Of a stretch of DNA of 64,000 nt, positions 35,148-43,586 are shown in pieces; the first letter of the stretch is position 1; each line of letters begins with the position of its first letter. A program made the translations under genes and the position numbers. The stretch is from assembly GCF_017313105.1 (NCBI RefSeq), contig NZ_JAFLND010000003.1:310001-374000 (forward strand), written 5' to 3'. This stretch comes from [Muricauda] lutisoli (nom. illeg.). GTDB taxonomy: Bacteria; Bacteroidota; Bacteroidia; Flavobacteriales; Flavobacteriaceae. The notes under the pieces were generated by a model. It saw only the letters and a list, made by a program, of their open reading frames with translations. It made no database searches and had not been told where the DNA came from.

Positions 35148-35867
35148 ATGCTTGTAGAAGTTTGCACCAATTCCTTGCAATCGGCAAGGAATGCTGAGAG
35201 GGCAGGAGCGGATAGGATTGAACTTTGTTCGGAGCTTGGTGTGGGGGGCATTACCCCATCCGCTGGATTGATTCAATTGGTAAAAAAGGAGTTGACCATT
35301 CCTATTCATGTCCTGGTTCGTCCAAGAGGTGGGCATTTCACCTATTCGGATGCTGAATTTGAAGTGATGAAAGCCGATATTTTGGCGTGCAAGGCATTAG
35401 GGGTACATGGCATTGTTTCTGGAATTTTGATGGAAGATTTTTCCGTTGATGTCGAAAGAACAAAAGCCTTGGTGGAATTGGCAACACCAATGCATTTTAT
35501 ATTTCACCGAGCTTTTGATTGGATTTCAGAGCCTTTGGAAGCCATCAAGCAGCTTGAAGCAATTGGGGTTCAGACCATTCTAACCTCTGGTGGAGAACCA
35601 TCGGCAGAAAAGGGGATCAAAAATTTAGGTGTATGGCAAAGAGAAACATCAATCACCATTATGGCTGGGGGAGGAGCATCGCCCAATAATGCATTAAAAT
35701 TCAAGGATATCGGTCTGAGCGCTATTCACTGTTCGGGCACTTCATTTGGGAATGAACTGAATCTGGAAGGGAAAATCAGTATGAATTCCAGCAAGCATTT
35801 GGTGGAGAACAAGGTTGCCATTTCGAATTTAGATACGCTTGCTTCTATGGTCAAAGCCGTTAAATAA
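35148..35867 (+). CDS. cutC: CutC family protein (copper homeostasis family)
   Basis: A 239-residue TIM-barrel protein of the CutC family. The start MLVEVCTNSLQSARNAERAGADRIELC (in part) and IPIHVLVRPRGGHFTYSD are family signatures; HRAFDW and LTSGGEPSAEKG occur at the usual places. The copper role reported for E. coli CutC is disputed, so only the family name is secure. It is divergent from the glycosylasparaginase gene. Confidence 0.93.
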   Translation: MLVEVCTNSLQSARNAERAGADRIELCSELGVGGITPSAGLIQLVKKELTIPIHVLVRPRGGHFTYSDAEFEVMKADILACKALGVHGIVSGILMEDFSVDVERTKALVELATPMHFIFHRAFDWISEPLEAIKQLEAIGVQTILTSGGEPSAEKGIKNLGVWQRETSITIMAGGGASPNNALKFKDIGLSAIHCSGTSFGNELNLEGKISMNSSKHLVENKVAISNLDTLASMVKAVK

Positions 35868-35901
35868 AATTTAAATACGCTGTTTAATAGCAGATTAGCA
35901 C

Positions 35902-35909
35902 TAATTTTG
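35902..35909 (+). promoter_or_regulatory. -7 element of the metallophosphoesterase gene
   Basis: TAATTTTG, a full match to TAnnTTTG, stands 12 bases before the ATG at 35922. The -33 position is not clearly TTTG. Confidence 0.4.
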
Positions 35910-35921
35910 TAAAAAAATTGT

Positions 35922-37154
35922 ATGTCCCGATTTATCATTTTGGCAATCCTATATGTGGTGCTGGCCGTTTATGGCTTTCAGGCATTCCGTACACTGTTCA
36001 AGAGCCCGTTAATGCAATGGGCGTATATTATTCTGTTTTTGGGCGCCTTGATTTTTTTGACCATAAAAGTAATGACCTACGACCCCGGTGATGGGTTTAA
36101 GGGTACCGCAGCGATTGCAGGAACTATTTTTGCAGCTTTCTTTTTGTTGGCAATGGTGTTGGGCTTTTTTCTTTTGTTGGAGGATGTTATTCGCGTAGTA
36201 GGTTATGGATACAACAAGATTGTTGGGGTTTCCGATGTAGATACGGGTTATTTTCCTTCGCGGAGAAAGTTCATCAGCGGTATTGCCCTTGGTTTGGCGG
36301 CTTTGCCTTTTGGTGCCCTGCTGTACGGAATGTACCGCGGAAAATATAATTATCAAGTATTGAAGTACGAATTGGAATTTGATGACCTACCCGATGCTTT
36401 CCATAATTATCAGATAACGCAGATTTCCGATGTACACAGTGGTAGTTTTGATGATTACCAAAAAGTGGAGTACGGGGTGAATCTGGTCAATGAACAAAAA
36501 AGCGATGTGATCTTCTTTACAGGTGACATCGTAAACAACCGCTCCCAGGAATTGGAACCATGGAAAGATGTTTTTTCTCGTTTGGATGCCAAGGATGGGG
36601 TATACTCCATTTTGGGCAACCACGATTATGGTGATTATGCTGTTTGGGATACCGAAGAAGAAAAAGCACAGAACTTGGAGGACTTAAAGACCATGCAAAA
36701 GGAAATGGGCTTTGATCTATTATTGAATTCCAATCGATATTTGGAAAAAGATGGTGAAAAGATTGCTTTGGTCGGGGTCGAAAACTGGGGCCGTGGTGGA
36801 TTTAAGAAAGCAGGTGATCTAGAAAAAGCCAAAGAAGGCGTTTCCAAAGAAGATTTTAAAATATTGTTGAGCCACGACCCTTCGCACTGGGAAGATGTAG
36901 TGATCCATGATGATTACCATTTTCATTTGACCTTGAGCGGACATACCCACGGTATGCAATTTGGTGTCGAAATCCCTGGTTGGGTAAAGTGGAGCCCCGT
37001 AAAATGGCGCTACAAATATTGGGCAGGTATTTATAAGGAAATGGAGCAGTTTATTAACGTAAACAGAGGGTTTGGATTTATAGGTTACCCAGGCCGTTTT
37101 GGTATTTGGCCGGAGATTTCGGTGATTACCTTGAAGAAAAAGGGACTGGCTTAG
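35922..37154 (+). CDS. Membrane-anchored metallophosphoesterase
   Basis: A 410-residue protein. The N-terminal third has four membrane helices (about 3-20, 27-47, 60-85, 115-135). The rest is a calcineurin-like phosphoesterase domain with all metal motifs: ITQISDVHSG, FFTGDIVNNRS, LGNHDYGD, LLSHDPSH and LSGHTHGMQFG. Such YkuE-like enzymes act on lipid or nucleotide phosphoesters at the membrane; the substrate is unknown. A bidirectional terminator follows. Confidence 0.93.
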   Translation: MSRFIILAILYVVLAVYGFQAFRTLFKSPLMQWAYIILFLGALIFLTIKVMTYDPGDGFKGTAAIAGTIFAAFFLLAMVLGFFLLLEDVIRVVGYGYNKIVGVSDVDTGYFPSRRKFISGIALGLAALPFGALLYGMYRGKYNYQVLKYELEFDDLPDAFHNYQITQISDVHSGSFDDYQKVEYGVNLVNEQKSDVIFFTGDIVNNRSQELEPWKDVFSRLDAKDGVYSILGNHDYGDYAVWDTEEEKAQNLEDLKTMQKEMGFDLLLNSNRYLEKDGEKIALVGVENWGRGGFKKAGDLEKAKEGVSKEDFKILLSHDPSHWEDVVIHDDYHFHLTLSGHTHGMQFGVEIPGWVKWSPVKWRYKYWAGIYKEMEQFINVNRGFGFIGYPGRFGIWPEISVITLKKKGLA

Positions 37155-37172
37155 ACCAAACTTTAACAAAAC

Positions 37173-37205
37173 AAAAAGGCACTGATCAATTTCAGTGCCT
37201 TTTTT
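37173..37205. terminator. Bidirectional Rho-independent terminator
   Basis: A 13-bp stem (AAAAAGGCACTGA with TCAGTGCCTTTTT) and a 6-base loop, lying between the convergent metallophosphoesterase (+) and OmpP1/FadL (-) genes. Confidence 0.88.
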
Positions 37206-37236
37206 AGTTTAAGTTGGTTATGTTGCTAATTATCTT

Positions 37237-38541
37237 TTAAAGCTTTAATGAAGCCCCTATGCCTATCATAGAGGTAGTCATGTCATAAGATACTTCACTG
37301 CCCGGAATTGCTCCATAAGGTGGGGAGTTCTGAATAAACTGTGGGTTCAGTACTGGACCCGAAGTGGCATCGCCACTTGAACCATAATGGTAAAGTACGT
37401 CTAATTGGAACCTATCGCTCACTTCATAACTTAGCCCAACTTGAAACGCATTTTTAATAATTGCCGTTGCGGGTATATTAAAGAACGCCACGTCGCTATT
37501 GATTGGATTGGAACTGTAGGTGTATCCAAAACGTAAAGGAAGTTTATTGATTCCCTTATATTGAATCCCTGCGGAAATTATAGTGATATTTTCCCATCCG
37601 AACCCGGCCACAGAGCCTGTTTGTGTCCAACCAACTGAAGAGAAACCATCTGTGTTTTCGTAATCCACAGTTCTATAATCAAGAGCAAGGTCTATGGTTC
37701 CTAATGAGTACCCTAAACCAACGGAGAAAATGGAGGGATAGTCCATAGTGAAGTTGTTGGTGCTAGTAGAACCGTCCAAATAGGTGTTTTCCAATTCAAA
37801 CTCCCCAAAATTTTGTTCTGTTTTATAGGAAACTCCGGCTTTAAACCCAGATTTAGAGTTGTAAAATAATCCAAGTTGTCCACCAAAACCATATGCAGAA
37901 GCTTTATCGGTTGAAGGGTAACCAGCTTGGTTCGGGTTCGCTGTTGGATTTGGCATTAATTCCAAAGCAGCATAATTGAATGTTGGCTGTAGCCCAATTG
38001 AAAGTTCATCAGTAATTTCATAGGCCCAAGCAAATCCAATTTGTAAAAGCATATAGTCGGATTCAATCCTACCAAATCCACCATTGGCCTGGGGCATGTT
38101 TATGGGATTGGACATATTTTCAGGGAAAGTGACGCCAAACCCACTAATACCGAAGGCAGATGCACCAAAGGTGTGTTTGCTGTCGGGCTTGCTCCACACA
38201 GCTGCAAGTGCGGGTAGCGGGGAAATTCCACGGTCATCCTCGGTAGTTCCACTGTAAAAGTTGCCCGTGGGCTGTCCTTCATTATCGAATTCAGGAACGG
38301 TAGAACTTAGTTCTGGAGAGGAAAAGAAGAGTCCAACATCCAATTTGATAATGTCCTCATCGAATGCGGAAATGGTTGCAGGGTTCCAATGCAATGCCCC
38401 GGAGATATCCACAGGCTGTGCAGTTGCTGCACCTCCCATTGACATATTTACCGAGCCAACACCTTGCATAATATGTCCGGCCTGCGAAAATGTGACTGTG
38501 GTCATGAAAAGAGCACCAAGTGTAAAAAGAATATTTTTCAT
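37237..38541 (-). CDS. OmpP1/FadL family outer-membrane transport protein
   Basis: A 434-residue outer-membrane channel of the FadL type for hydrophobic compounds. A signal peptide ends near residue 20 (TVTFSQAGH). The N-terminal hatch region has GVGSVNMSMGGAATAQPVDISG, with NPAT shortly after (HWNPATIS), the family signature. The remainder is beta strands with aromatic ends (GVSYKTEQNFGEFEL, FQVGLSYEVSDRFQLDV), and the C-terminus is MIGIGASLKL. It stands alone. Confidence 0.92.
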   Translation of the reverse strand: MKNILFTLGALFMTTVTFSQAGHIMQGVGSVNMSMGGAATAQPVDISGALHWNPATISAFDEDIIKLDVGLFFSSPELSSTVPEFDNEGQPTGNFYSGTTEDDRGISPLPALAAVWSKPDSKHTFGASAFGISGFGVTFPENMSNPINMPQANGGFGRIESDYMLLQIGFAWAYEITDELSIGLQPTFNYAALELMPNPTANPNQAGYPSTDKASAYGFGGQLGLFYNSKSGFKAGVSYKTEQNFGEFELENTYLDGSTSTNNFTMDYPSIFSVGLGYSLGTIDLALDYRTVDYENTDGFSSVGWTQTGSVAGFGWENITIISAGIQYKGINKLPLRFGYTYSSNPINSDVAFFNIPATAIIKNAFQVGLSYEVSDRFQLDVLYHYGSSGDATSGPVLNPQFIQNSPPYGAIPGSEVSYDMTTSMIGIGASLKL

Positions 38542-38910
38542 TTGTTGAGGTTTTACACAGTAAGTGGCTGAATAATAAGTTAATGGTCAGTCAATTGCTG
38601 TAAAGTTATTTCTGGTATAAACCTATAAACTACGTAGACTAAAAGTAATGATAAATGTCATAAATCCGATGAACTACATAATACCCTGACAACTAACCGT
38701 TAAATAACGATAAAATTCAATTTTTAAAACAGAATATGATTTTTGGTCTTTAGAAAGAAGGAAGCCTAATGAAATCGTCGTTTTTGATATGATGAGGTTG
38801 ATTGGTTTTGAACCACCGAGTATATAATTCATTGTAGGTAAGTGTAAGTAACATACTGGATGTAAAACATTCACATTTTTTCTTACTTTTGACTGTAAAC
38901 CTTAGAATAC
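38542..38910. other. Intergenic region without a recognised gene
   Basis: 369 A/T-rich bases between two divergent genes. A -7-like box TACTTTTG for the thioredoxin-like gene lies at 38884-38891, and a near match (TAACTTTA, minus strand) for the OmpP1 gene lies near 38600. I see no RNA gene, repeat or convincing open frame. Confidence 0.5.
38884..38891 (+). promoter_or_regulatory. -7 element of the thioredoxin-like gene
   Basis: TACTTTTG matches TAnnTTTG and is 19 bases before the ATG at 38911. No exact TTTG is found at the -33 position. Confidence 0.4.
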
Positions 38911-39210
38911 ATGTCCAAATTTGGTGAACTCATAGATTTACAAGTTCCAGTATTGTTAGATTTTTATGCAGAATGGAACGAACAATCCACTTCCATGCAT
39001 CCTGTATTGAGTGATGTGGCCGCAGCCCTTGGCGATAAGGGAAAGGTTATAAAAATTGATGTGGACAAGAACAAGGAACTTTCACAGGCACTTCGTATCA
39101 AGGGATTGCCAACTTTAATGATTTACAAAAAAGGAGAGATGGTATGGCGCCAAAGTGGTGAGCAAGATGCTAATACACTCATAGGAATCCTAAATGAATA
39201 TATCCAATAA
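38911..39210 (+). CDS. Thioredoxin-fold protein lacking the CxxC motif
   Basis: A 99-residue protein with thioredoxin sequence throughout: VPVLLDFYAEW at the active-site strand, KVIKIDVDKNKELSQALRIKGLPTLMIYKKGE with the cis-proline (Pro67), and a C-terminal helix. Where thioredoxins have WCGPC it reads WNEQS (22-26), so both redox cysteines are absent and no cysteine occurs in the protein. It cannot be a dithiol oxidoreductase; a binding or chaperone-like role is possible. It ends at a strong terminator. Confidence 0.87.
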   Translation: MSKFGELIDLQVPVLLDFYAEWNEQSTSMHPVLSDVAAALGDKGKVIKIDVDKNKELSQALRIKGLPTLMIYKKGEMVWRQSGEQDANTLIGILNEYIQ

Positions 39211-39240
39211 AAAAGCGAGGTTTTGGCCTCGCTTTTTTTT
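39209..39240. terminator. Bidirectional Rho-independent terminator
   Basis: A stem of GCGAGG with CCTCGC extended by A6/T6, and a 6-base loop, lies between the convergent thioredoxin-like gene (+) and the GT117 gene (-). Confidence 0.88.
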
Positions 39241-39242
39241 TA

Positions 39243-42200
39243 CTATTCTTCATCCGGAATTATAGACTCCGGTATGCTATCCGTTGTTTCCAGTTGTATT
39301 GTCGAATCTCCCATGTCCGGATCCATTGGCATTGGTTCGTCCAGTACATCTTCTCCATCATCCACAAACTGCGAGAACATATCTATATATTCATTAAAAA
39401 TAATGGTCTCGGATTCAGCGAGCTGTTTGTCCTCGTTATCGATTAGGATATCAATGTTTCTTCGGTATGCCTGCATATCGGATAGGATGTCGTCAATTTT
39501 ATCGTATTGCTCGTCCAGAGGGATGTTGGCGTAATATTCCAGATGTTCTTGATATACTTTTTTGAGTTTTTCGAACAGTTCTCGGGCCTTTTCGGTTTCA
39601 CCTACTTTGTAATACCCATCTACAAAAGGTTCAACAAAAGCATAGTAGCCATAATGGTCTACCGGCATATTGTCCATGGCGATGTTGATTACATCCTTGG
39701 CCTTGTCAATCTTATTTTCTTCGATCAGCGTTTCCATCAAACGGGCCAAATTGCTTCGGAATGACAACCCTTGTGATCGTGTTTGTGGGTCATGATAAAT
39801 TTTATCACTTCCAGAGTTGCCCCAATCCCAGTCTTTCACGATATCGTACATCAAATCCGAATCAATACGACCCATTTCAAAGGAGTTTCGGTTCGGGGTT
39901 TTAATGGGCACTAATTTGTATACCAGACCATCCAGCTGTAGGTAATCCTTCATCCAAATATATTCAGCACTATCAAAACTTCCCCCAGAAAAATAGATCG
40001 GACGTTTCCAATCGTTGTTGGCAATTAGGTCCAGCATTAATATCCTGTTTTTGGGAAGTGCGCTTTGTGGCAGATCAATATCGATATAATCCACAATTAG
40101 GGCAGAATCCTTTTCTTTTACCAGACCACTTTCCAATACATTCTTTTTGTTGACAGGAATCCTGATTTTATTGGTTGGATAGTACACAATGTCCAGGGTG
40201 CTTTCCGAATATTGATTCAAATCGGCTCCTTGGGTACTTAAAATGTGCCTGAATTTTGTTTGGGGCTTATCGCTCCCGATCCAGTTCATGAAATCCTTGA
40301 TGTTCCAACGATTGTCCGTTATTCCCCTGTAGTACACGGCATCCCTTGTTCCATAACTATACTTGTCATGGGTGAGTTGAGAAGGGATTGGATCGCTCTC
40401 GTAGGCTTTGCGCTTCATTTGATCTATATACCAATCGGTGGCAAAAAGACTGGTGTTGACTACTCGAACATCAGTTCTGTATTTTTCGATTTCTTGAGCA
40501 TACCAAATTGGGAATGTATCGTTGTCTCCAATGGTAAAGAGTATGGCTCCTGCATCTTCTTGGCACGAGTCGAGATAAGCTTTTGCGGTGGATGGTGCGG
40601 TATACCTATTGGAACGGTCGTGGTCGTCCCAATTCTGATATCCCATCAAAAGGGGAACGGCCAACAAACATAATGTTGTGATAGCGGGTGCTGCAATTTT
40701 AGCCGAAATCAATTTTTTAAATTCTTCAAATAGGCCATAAACACCGATCCCTATCCAAATACAGAAAACGTAAAAGGATCCCACCAAGGAATAATCCCTT
40801 TCCCGGGGTTGGAAGATGTATGGGTTCGTATAGAATTGAATGGCAAGTCCCGTGAACATGAAAAATACGAACAGGACCCAAAACTGTTTTTGGTTTTTGG
40901 ATATTTGAAAGACAATCCCTAGAATTCCCAAAAGCAGTGGTAAGAAGAAATAGGTGTTGCGGCCTTTGTTGTTTTTCCAATCACTGGGGAGGTTTTCCTG
41001 GCTGCCCAGTCGAATACTATCAATAAAATTTATACCACTTAGCCAATTACCGTTTTCATCGTAACGACCTTGGACATCATTCTGTTTTCCAACAAAATTC
41101 CACATAAAGTACCGCATGTACATGTAACTGAACTGGAAATCGAATAAATACTCCAGGTTTTGCCCCAATGTTGGTGGCTCTACTTCTATGTATTCCCCAA
41201 ACTCACGCAAAAAGCGAATGTACTGCTCACTATCCAACTCGCCTTGGGAGTAAGCTGTTTTAAATTGATTTACAGCTTCGCGAAGGTCGTTGTTCGAGAT
41301 ATATTCTGATTTAATCCGGAAATCCAACGCTCCGAAATAGCGCATATAGTTTTCGGCATGCTGATCGCTCCACATTCTGGGTAAAATGCCCACGTGTTTT
41401 TCGTTGGGCCCTGGAATAGCTCCTTTGTAATGATTTACGATCACATATTTCCCCAATTCCAAATCTTTCTCATATTTGGGGCTGTCATCCCTGTCTTCTC
41501 CGGCGGGAGCAAAGGTGTCCGAATAATACGCTCCGTACACTGGACTGTCCACACCCGGATATTGTTCCCTATTGTAGTATGCCAGCAAGGCCCTTGCATC
41601 GGCAGGGTTGTTTTCGTTGACTACGGTTTTTGCATTAGCTCTTATGGGTAGCATCAACCAAGAGGAGAAGCCAAGAATAAGGAACATGAGGCAGATAACA
41701 ATTATGTTCGCATTGTAGTAATTGTTTTTTCGGGTATATCTCAGTCCAAAATAAAAAGCAGCTATAAAAAGGAGCCCCATAATAATGGAACCTGAGTTAA
41801 ACGGAAGTCCAATTTCGTTGATGAAAAATACCTCGCTCCAACCAAATAGCTCCAATACATAGGTCAATGAGAATTTATAAACTAAAATAAGAACGGCCAC
41901 CACGGCAATATTGGCCAGTAAAAAGTTCTTTACCGTAGTGGTTTTGTATTTTTTGAAGTAATAGAGCAACCCAATGGACGGAATTGCCAAGAATCCCATA
42001 AACTGTATTCCAAAGGTCAGCCCGATTACAAAACAGATAAGCATAAGCCAACGGTGTCCTCTGGGGTCGCCCAAATTGTCTGTCCATTTTAAACCCAACC
42101 ATAGCAATAGAGCCATAATTAAACTGGCCATGGCGTATACTTCGGTTTCCACGGCATTGAACCAAAAACTATCGGAAAAAGTAAAGGCCAATGCTCCAAC

Positions 42201-42581
42201 AAGACCACTTCCCAATATGGCAATGGCCTTACTGTTTGATAAATCACCTTTTTTGGTAACCATTTTTCCTACCAGATTGGTAATGGTCCAAAAGGTGAAC
42301 AAAACCGCAAATGCACTTGAAACTATGGATACCGCATTGACCATCAGTGCTATTTTGGTTTCATCACCAAAGGCGAACATGGCGAAAAAAGCACCTATCA
42401 TTTGAAGCAATGGAGCTCCTGGAGGGTGTCCTACTTGCAATTTTGCCGAGGTGGAAATATACTCCCCTGCATCCCAAAAACTTCCTGTGGGTTCAACGGT
42501 CAGGGCATAAACTATAAACGCGATGGCGAAGGAAACCCACCCGAGGATGGTGTCCCATTTTTTGAAGTCTTTTGCAAACAT
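39243..42581 (-). CDS. Glycosyltransferase family 117 (DUF2723) membrane protein
   Basis: About 1112 residues from the ATG at 42581 (MFAKDFKKWDTILGWVS), which fits the family start better than an upstream in-frame codon. The N-terminal half is a multi-helix membrane domain of the GT-C type with the family motif VGHPPGAPLLQMIGAFFAMF near residue 45 and WLMLPIRANA. More helices occur near 550-650. The C-terminal part is soluble, acidic at the end and TPR-like (KAKDVINIAMDNMPVDHYG, EKARELFEKLKK). DUF2723 proteins are widespread in Bacteroidota and thought to take part in protein or envelope glycosylation; this is family knowledge, not shown here. Confidence 0.92.
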   Translation of the reverse strand: MFAKDFKKWDTILGWVSFAIAFIVYALTVEPTGSFWDAGEYISTSAKLQVGHPPGAPLLQMIGAFFAMFAFGDETKIALMVNAVSIVSSAFAVLFTFWTITNLVGKMVTKKGDLSNSKAIAILGSGLVGALAFTFSDSFWFNAVETEVYAMASLIMALLLWLGLKWTDNLGDPRGHRWLMLICFVIGLTFGIQFMGFLAIPSIGLLYYFKKYKTTTVKNFLLANIAVVAVLILVYKFSLTYVLELFGWSEVFFINEIGLPFNSGSIIMGLLFIAAFYFGLRYTRKNNYYNANIIVICLMFLILGFSSWLMLPIRANAKTVVNENNPADARALLAYYNREQYPGVDSPVYGAYYSDTFAPAGEDRDDSPKYEKDLELGKYVIVNHYKGAIPGPNEKHVGILPRMWSDQHAENYMRYFGALDFRIKSEYISNNDLREAVNQFKTAYSQGELDSEQYIRFLREFGEYIEVEPPTLGQNLEYLFDFQFSYMYMRYFMWNFVGKQNDVQGRYDENGNWLSGINFIDSIRLGSQENLPSDWKNNKGRNTYFFLPLLLGILGIVFQISKNQKQFWVLFVFFMFTGLAIQFYTNPYIFQPRERDYSLVGSFYVFCIWIGIGVYGLFEEFKKLISAKIAAPAITTLCLLAVPLLMGYQNWDDHDRSNRYTAPSTAKAYLDSCQEDAGAILFTIGDNDTFPIWYAQEIEKYRTDVRVVNTSLFATDWYIDQMKRKAYESDPIPSQLTHDKYSYGTRDAVYYRGITDNRWNIKDFMNWIGSDKPQTKFRHILSTQGADLNQYSESTLDIVYYPTNKIRIPVNKKNVLESGLVKEKDSALIVDYIDIDLPQSALPKNRILMLDLIANNDWKRPIYFSGGSFDSAEYIWMKDYLQLDGLVYKLVPIKTPNRNSFEMGRIDSDLMYDIVKDWDWGNSGSDKIYHDPQTRSQGLSFRSNLARLMETLIEENKIDKAKDVINIAMDNMPVDHYGYYAFVEPFVDGYYKVGETEKARELFEKLKKVYQEHLEYYANIPLDEQYDKIDDILSDMQAYRRNIDILIDNEDKQLAESETIIFNEYIDMFSQFVDDGEDVLDEPMPMDPDMGDSTIQLETTDSIPESIIPDEE

Positions 42582-42702
42582 AGAGTTGGTTGTTAACCGA
42601 ATTGTGGCGAATTTAGTAAATATAGAACAGAAGCCTAACGCTTTTTGGAAAACCTTTAACACCCGTTATAAAGAAAAATAGCATGTATTCTTGCCAAAAA
42701 TA

Positions 42703-42733
42703 TTTGTTGAAACCAAACTTTGTTTTAAATTTG
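42703..42733 (+). promoter_or_regulatory. Bacteroidota-type promoter of tRNA-Gln
   Basis: TTTG (42703-42706), 19 bases, TAAATTTG (42726-42733): a complete match to TTTG-N19-TAnnTTTG, 18 bases before the tRNA. Confidence 0.85.
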
Positions 42734-42751
42734 CACGCTCAAATAAGGCAC

Positions 42752-42823
42752 TGACCCATGGTGTAATTGGCAACACAGCTGGTTTTGGTCCAGTCGTTCT
42801 AGGTTCGAGTCCTAGTGGGTCAA
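42752..42823 (+). tRNA. tRNA-Gln(TTG)
   Basis: The acceptor stem TGACCCA (42752-42758) pairs with TGGGTCA (42816-42822), with discriminator A. The anticodon stem GCTGG/CCAGT encloses TTTTGGT, giving anticodon TTG. The T arm contains GGTTCGAGTCC. CCA is not encoded. Confidence 0.95.
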
Positions 42824-42825
42824 CA

Positions 42826-42864
42826 AAAGCCCTTCTAAGTCGTTTGATTTGGAAGGGTTTTTTT
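42826..42864 (+). terminator. Rho-independent terminator after tRNA-Gln
   Basis: A long stem centred on GCCCTTC / GAAGGGT with weaker pairs inside, followed by a run of seven T. It starts three bases after the tRNA. Confidence 0.8.
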
Positions 42865-42921
42865 ATTAGGCTTAATTCCTATCCAAATGGGATGATTTAA
42901 ATGAAATTAAAAAATTTTGTC

Positions 42922-42952
42922 TATATTTGTACTAAATGAACTATAATAGTAC
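42922..42952 (+). promoter_or_regulatory. tetR -7 element and inverted-repeat operator 1
   Basis: The -7 element TATATTTG (42922-42929) overlaps by one base an inverted repeat GTACTA-N12-TAGTAC (42929-42952), which would cover the transcription start and leader of the TetR gene at 42961. The same arms and spacing occur again at 43548-43571. This is the expected layout of an autorepressed TetR gene. Confidence 0.7.
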
Positions 42953-42960
42953 ATATTATC

Positions 42961-43530
42961 ATGAATGTTCGAACTAGAGTATTGCACGTAGCCAAACAGA
43001 AGTTTCTAAAGTATGGATTCTATAAAGTATCCATGGATAGTTTGGTTAAGGAACTCAGGACCAGTAAGAGTAGCTTGTACAATCATTTTTCTTCCAAAGA
43101 AGAATTGGTCAAGGCTGTTATGGAGAGTTTGAACAAAGAAATAAACGCTAAACTCGAAGAAATTTTAGAAGATGATCAAAATAACTTTAAAGGAAAGCTA
43201 GACGCTATTTCTGATTTCACCAGAAATTTATTGTTGAATGTCAGTGAGGAATTTTTAAAAGATTTAGAAATAAACACACCTGATATCTGGGATGAATATC
43301 AAAAGAACAGAATAGAGCGAATCAATAAGTATTATAGAAGGTTATTCCAAATTGGAATTGACGAAGGTATTGTTAAAAGTGATGTGAATCTGGATGTAAT
43401 TATCGCAATCTATTTCAATCTTATGGAGTTGCCCTTAAAAAATAGATATATCGATCTTTTGAACATGAACAGTCAAGACATTTATACTGAGGTAACGAAT
43501 GTTTTTCTTAATGGTATCATGGTAGACTAA
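42961..43530 (+). CDS. TetR/AcrR family transcriptional regulator
   Basis: A 189-residue repressor. The N-terminal helix-turn-helix (about 1-48) has the TetR pattern FYKVSMDSLVKELRTSKSSLYNHFSSKEEL. The C-terminal ligand/dimer domain is all-helical and charged. It is the first gene of the set with the flavoprotein, lactonase-like and AhpD-like genes; two identical inverted repeats flank it. The ligand is unknown but is likely a substrate of the neighbouring enzymes. Confidence 0.93.
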   Translation: MNVRTRVLHVAKQKFLKYGFYKVSMDSLVKELRTSKSSLYNHFSSKEELVKAVMESLNKEINAKLEEILEDDQNNFKGKLDAISDFTRNLLLNVSEEFLKDLEINTPDIWDEYQKNRIERINKYYRRLFQIGIDEGIVKSDVNLDVIIAIYFNLMELPLKNRYIDLLNMNSQDIYTEVTNVFLNGIMVD

Positions 43531-43547
43531 ATTTTTTTAAACCACTA

Positions 43548-43571
43548 GTACTAAAAAAACCAATATAGTAC
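43548..43571 (+). promoter_or_regulatory. Inverted-repeat operator 2 before the flavoprotein gene
   Basis: GTACTA-N12-TAGTAC, the same 6-base arms and the same 12-base spacer length as at 42929-42952; the spacer sequence differs. It lies in the 56-base gap between tetR and the flavoprotein gene, 15 bases before the latter's ATG. Confidence 0.7.
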
Positions 43572-43586
43572 ATAAATTCAAACAAA

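Noticed and set aside
42691..42900. Open frame running through tRNA-Gln
   Set aside because: It covers a complete tRNA with its promoter and terminator; coding is unlikely.
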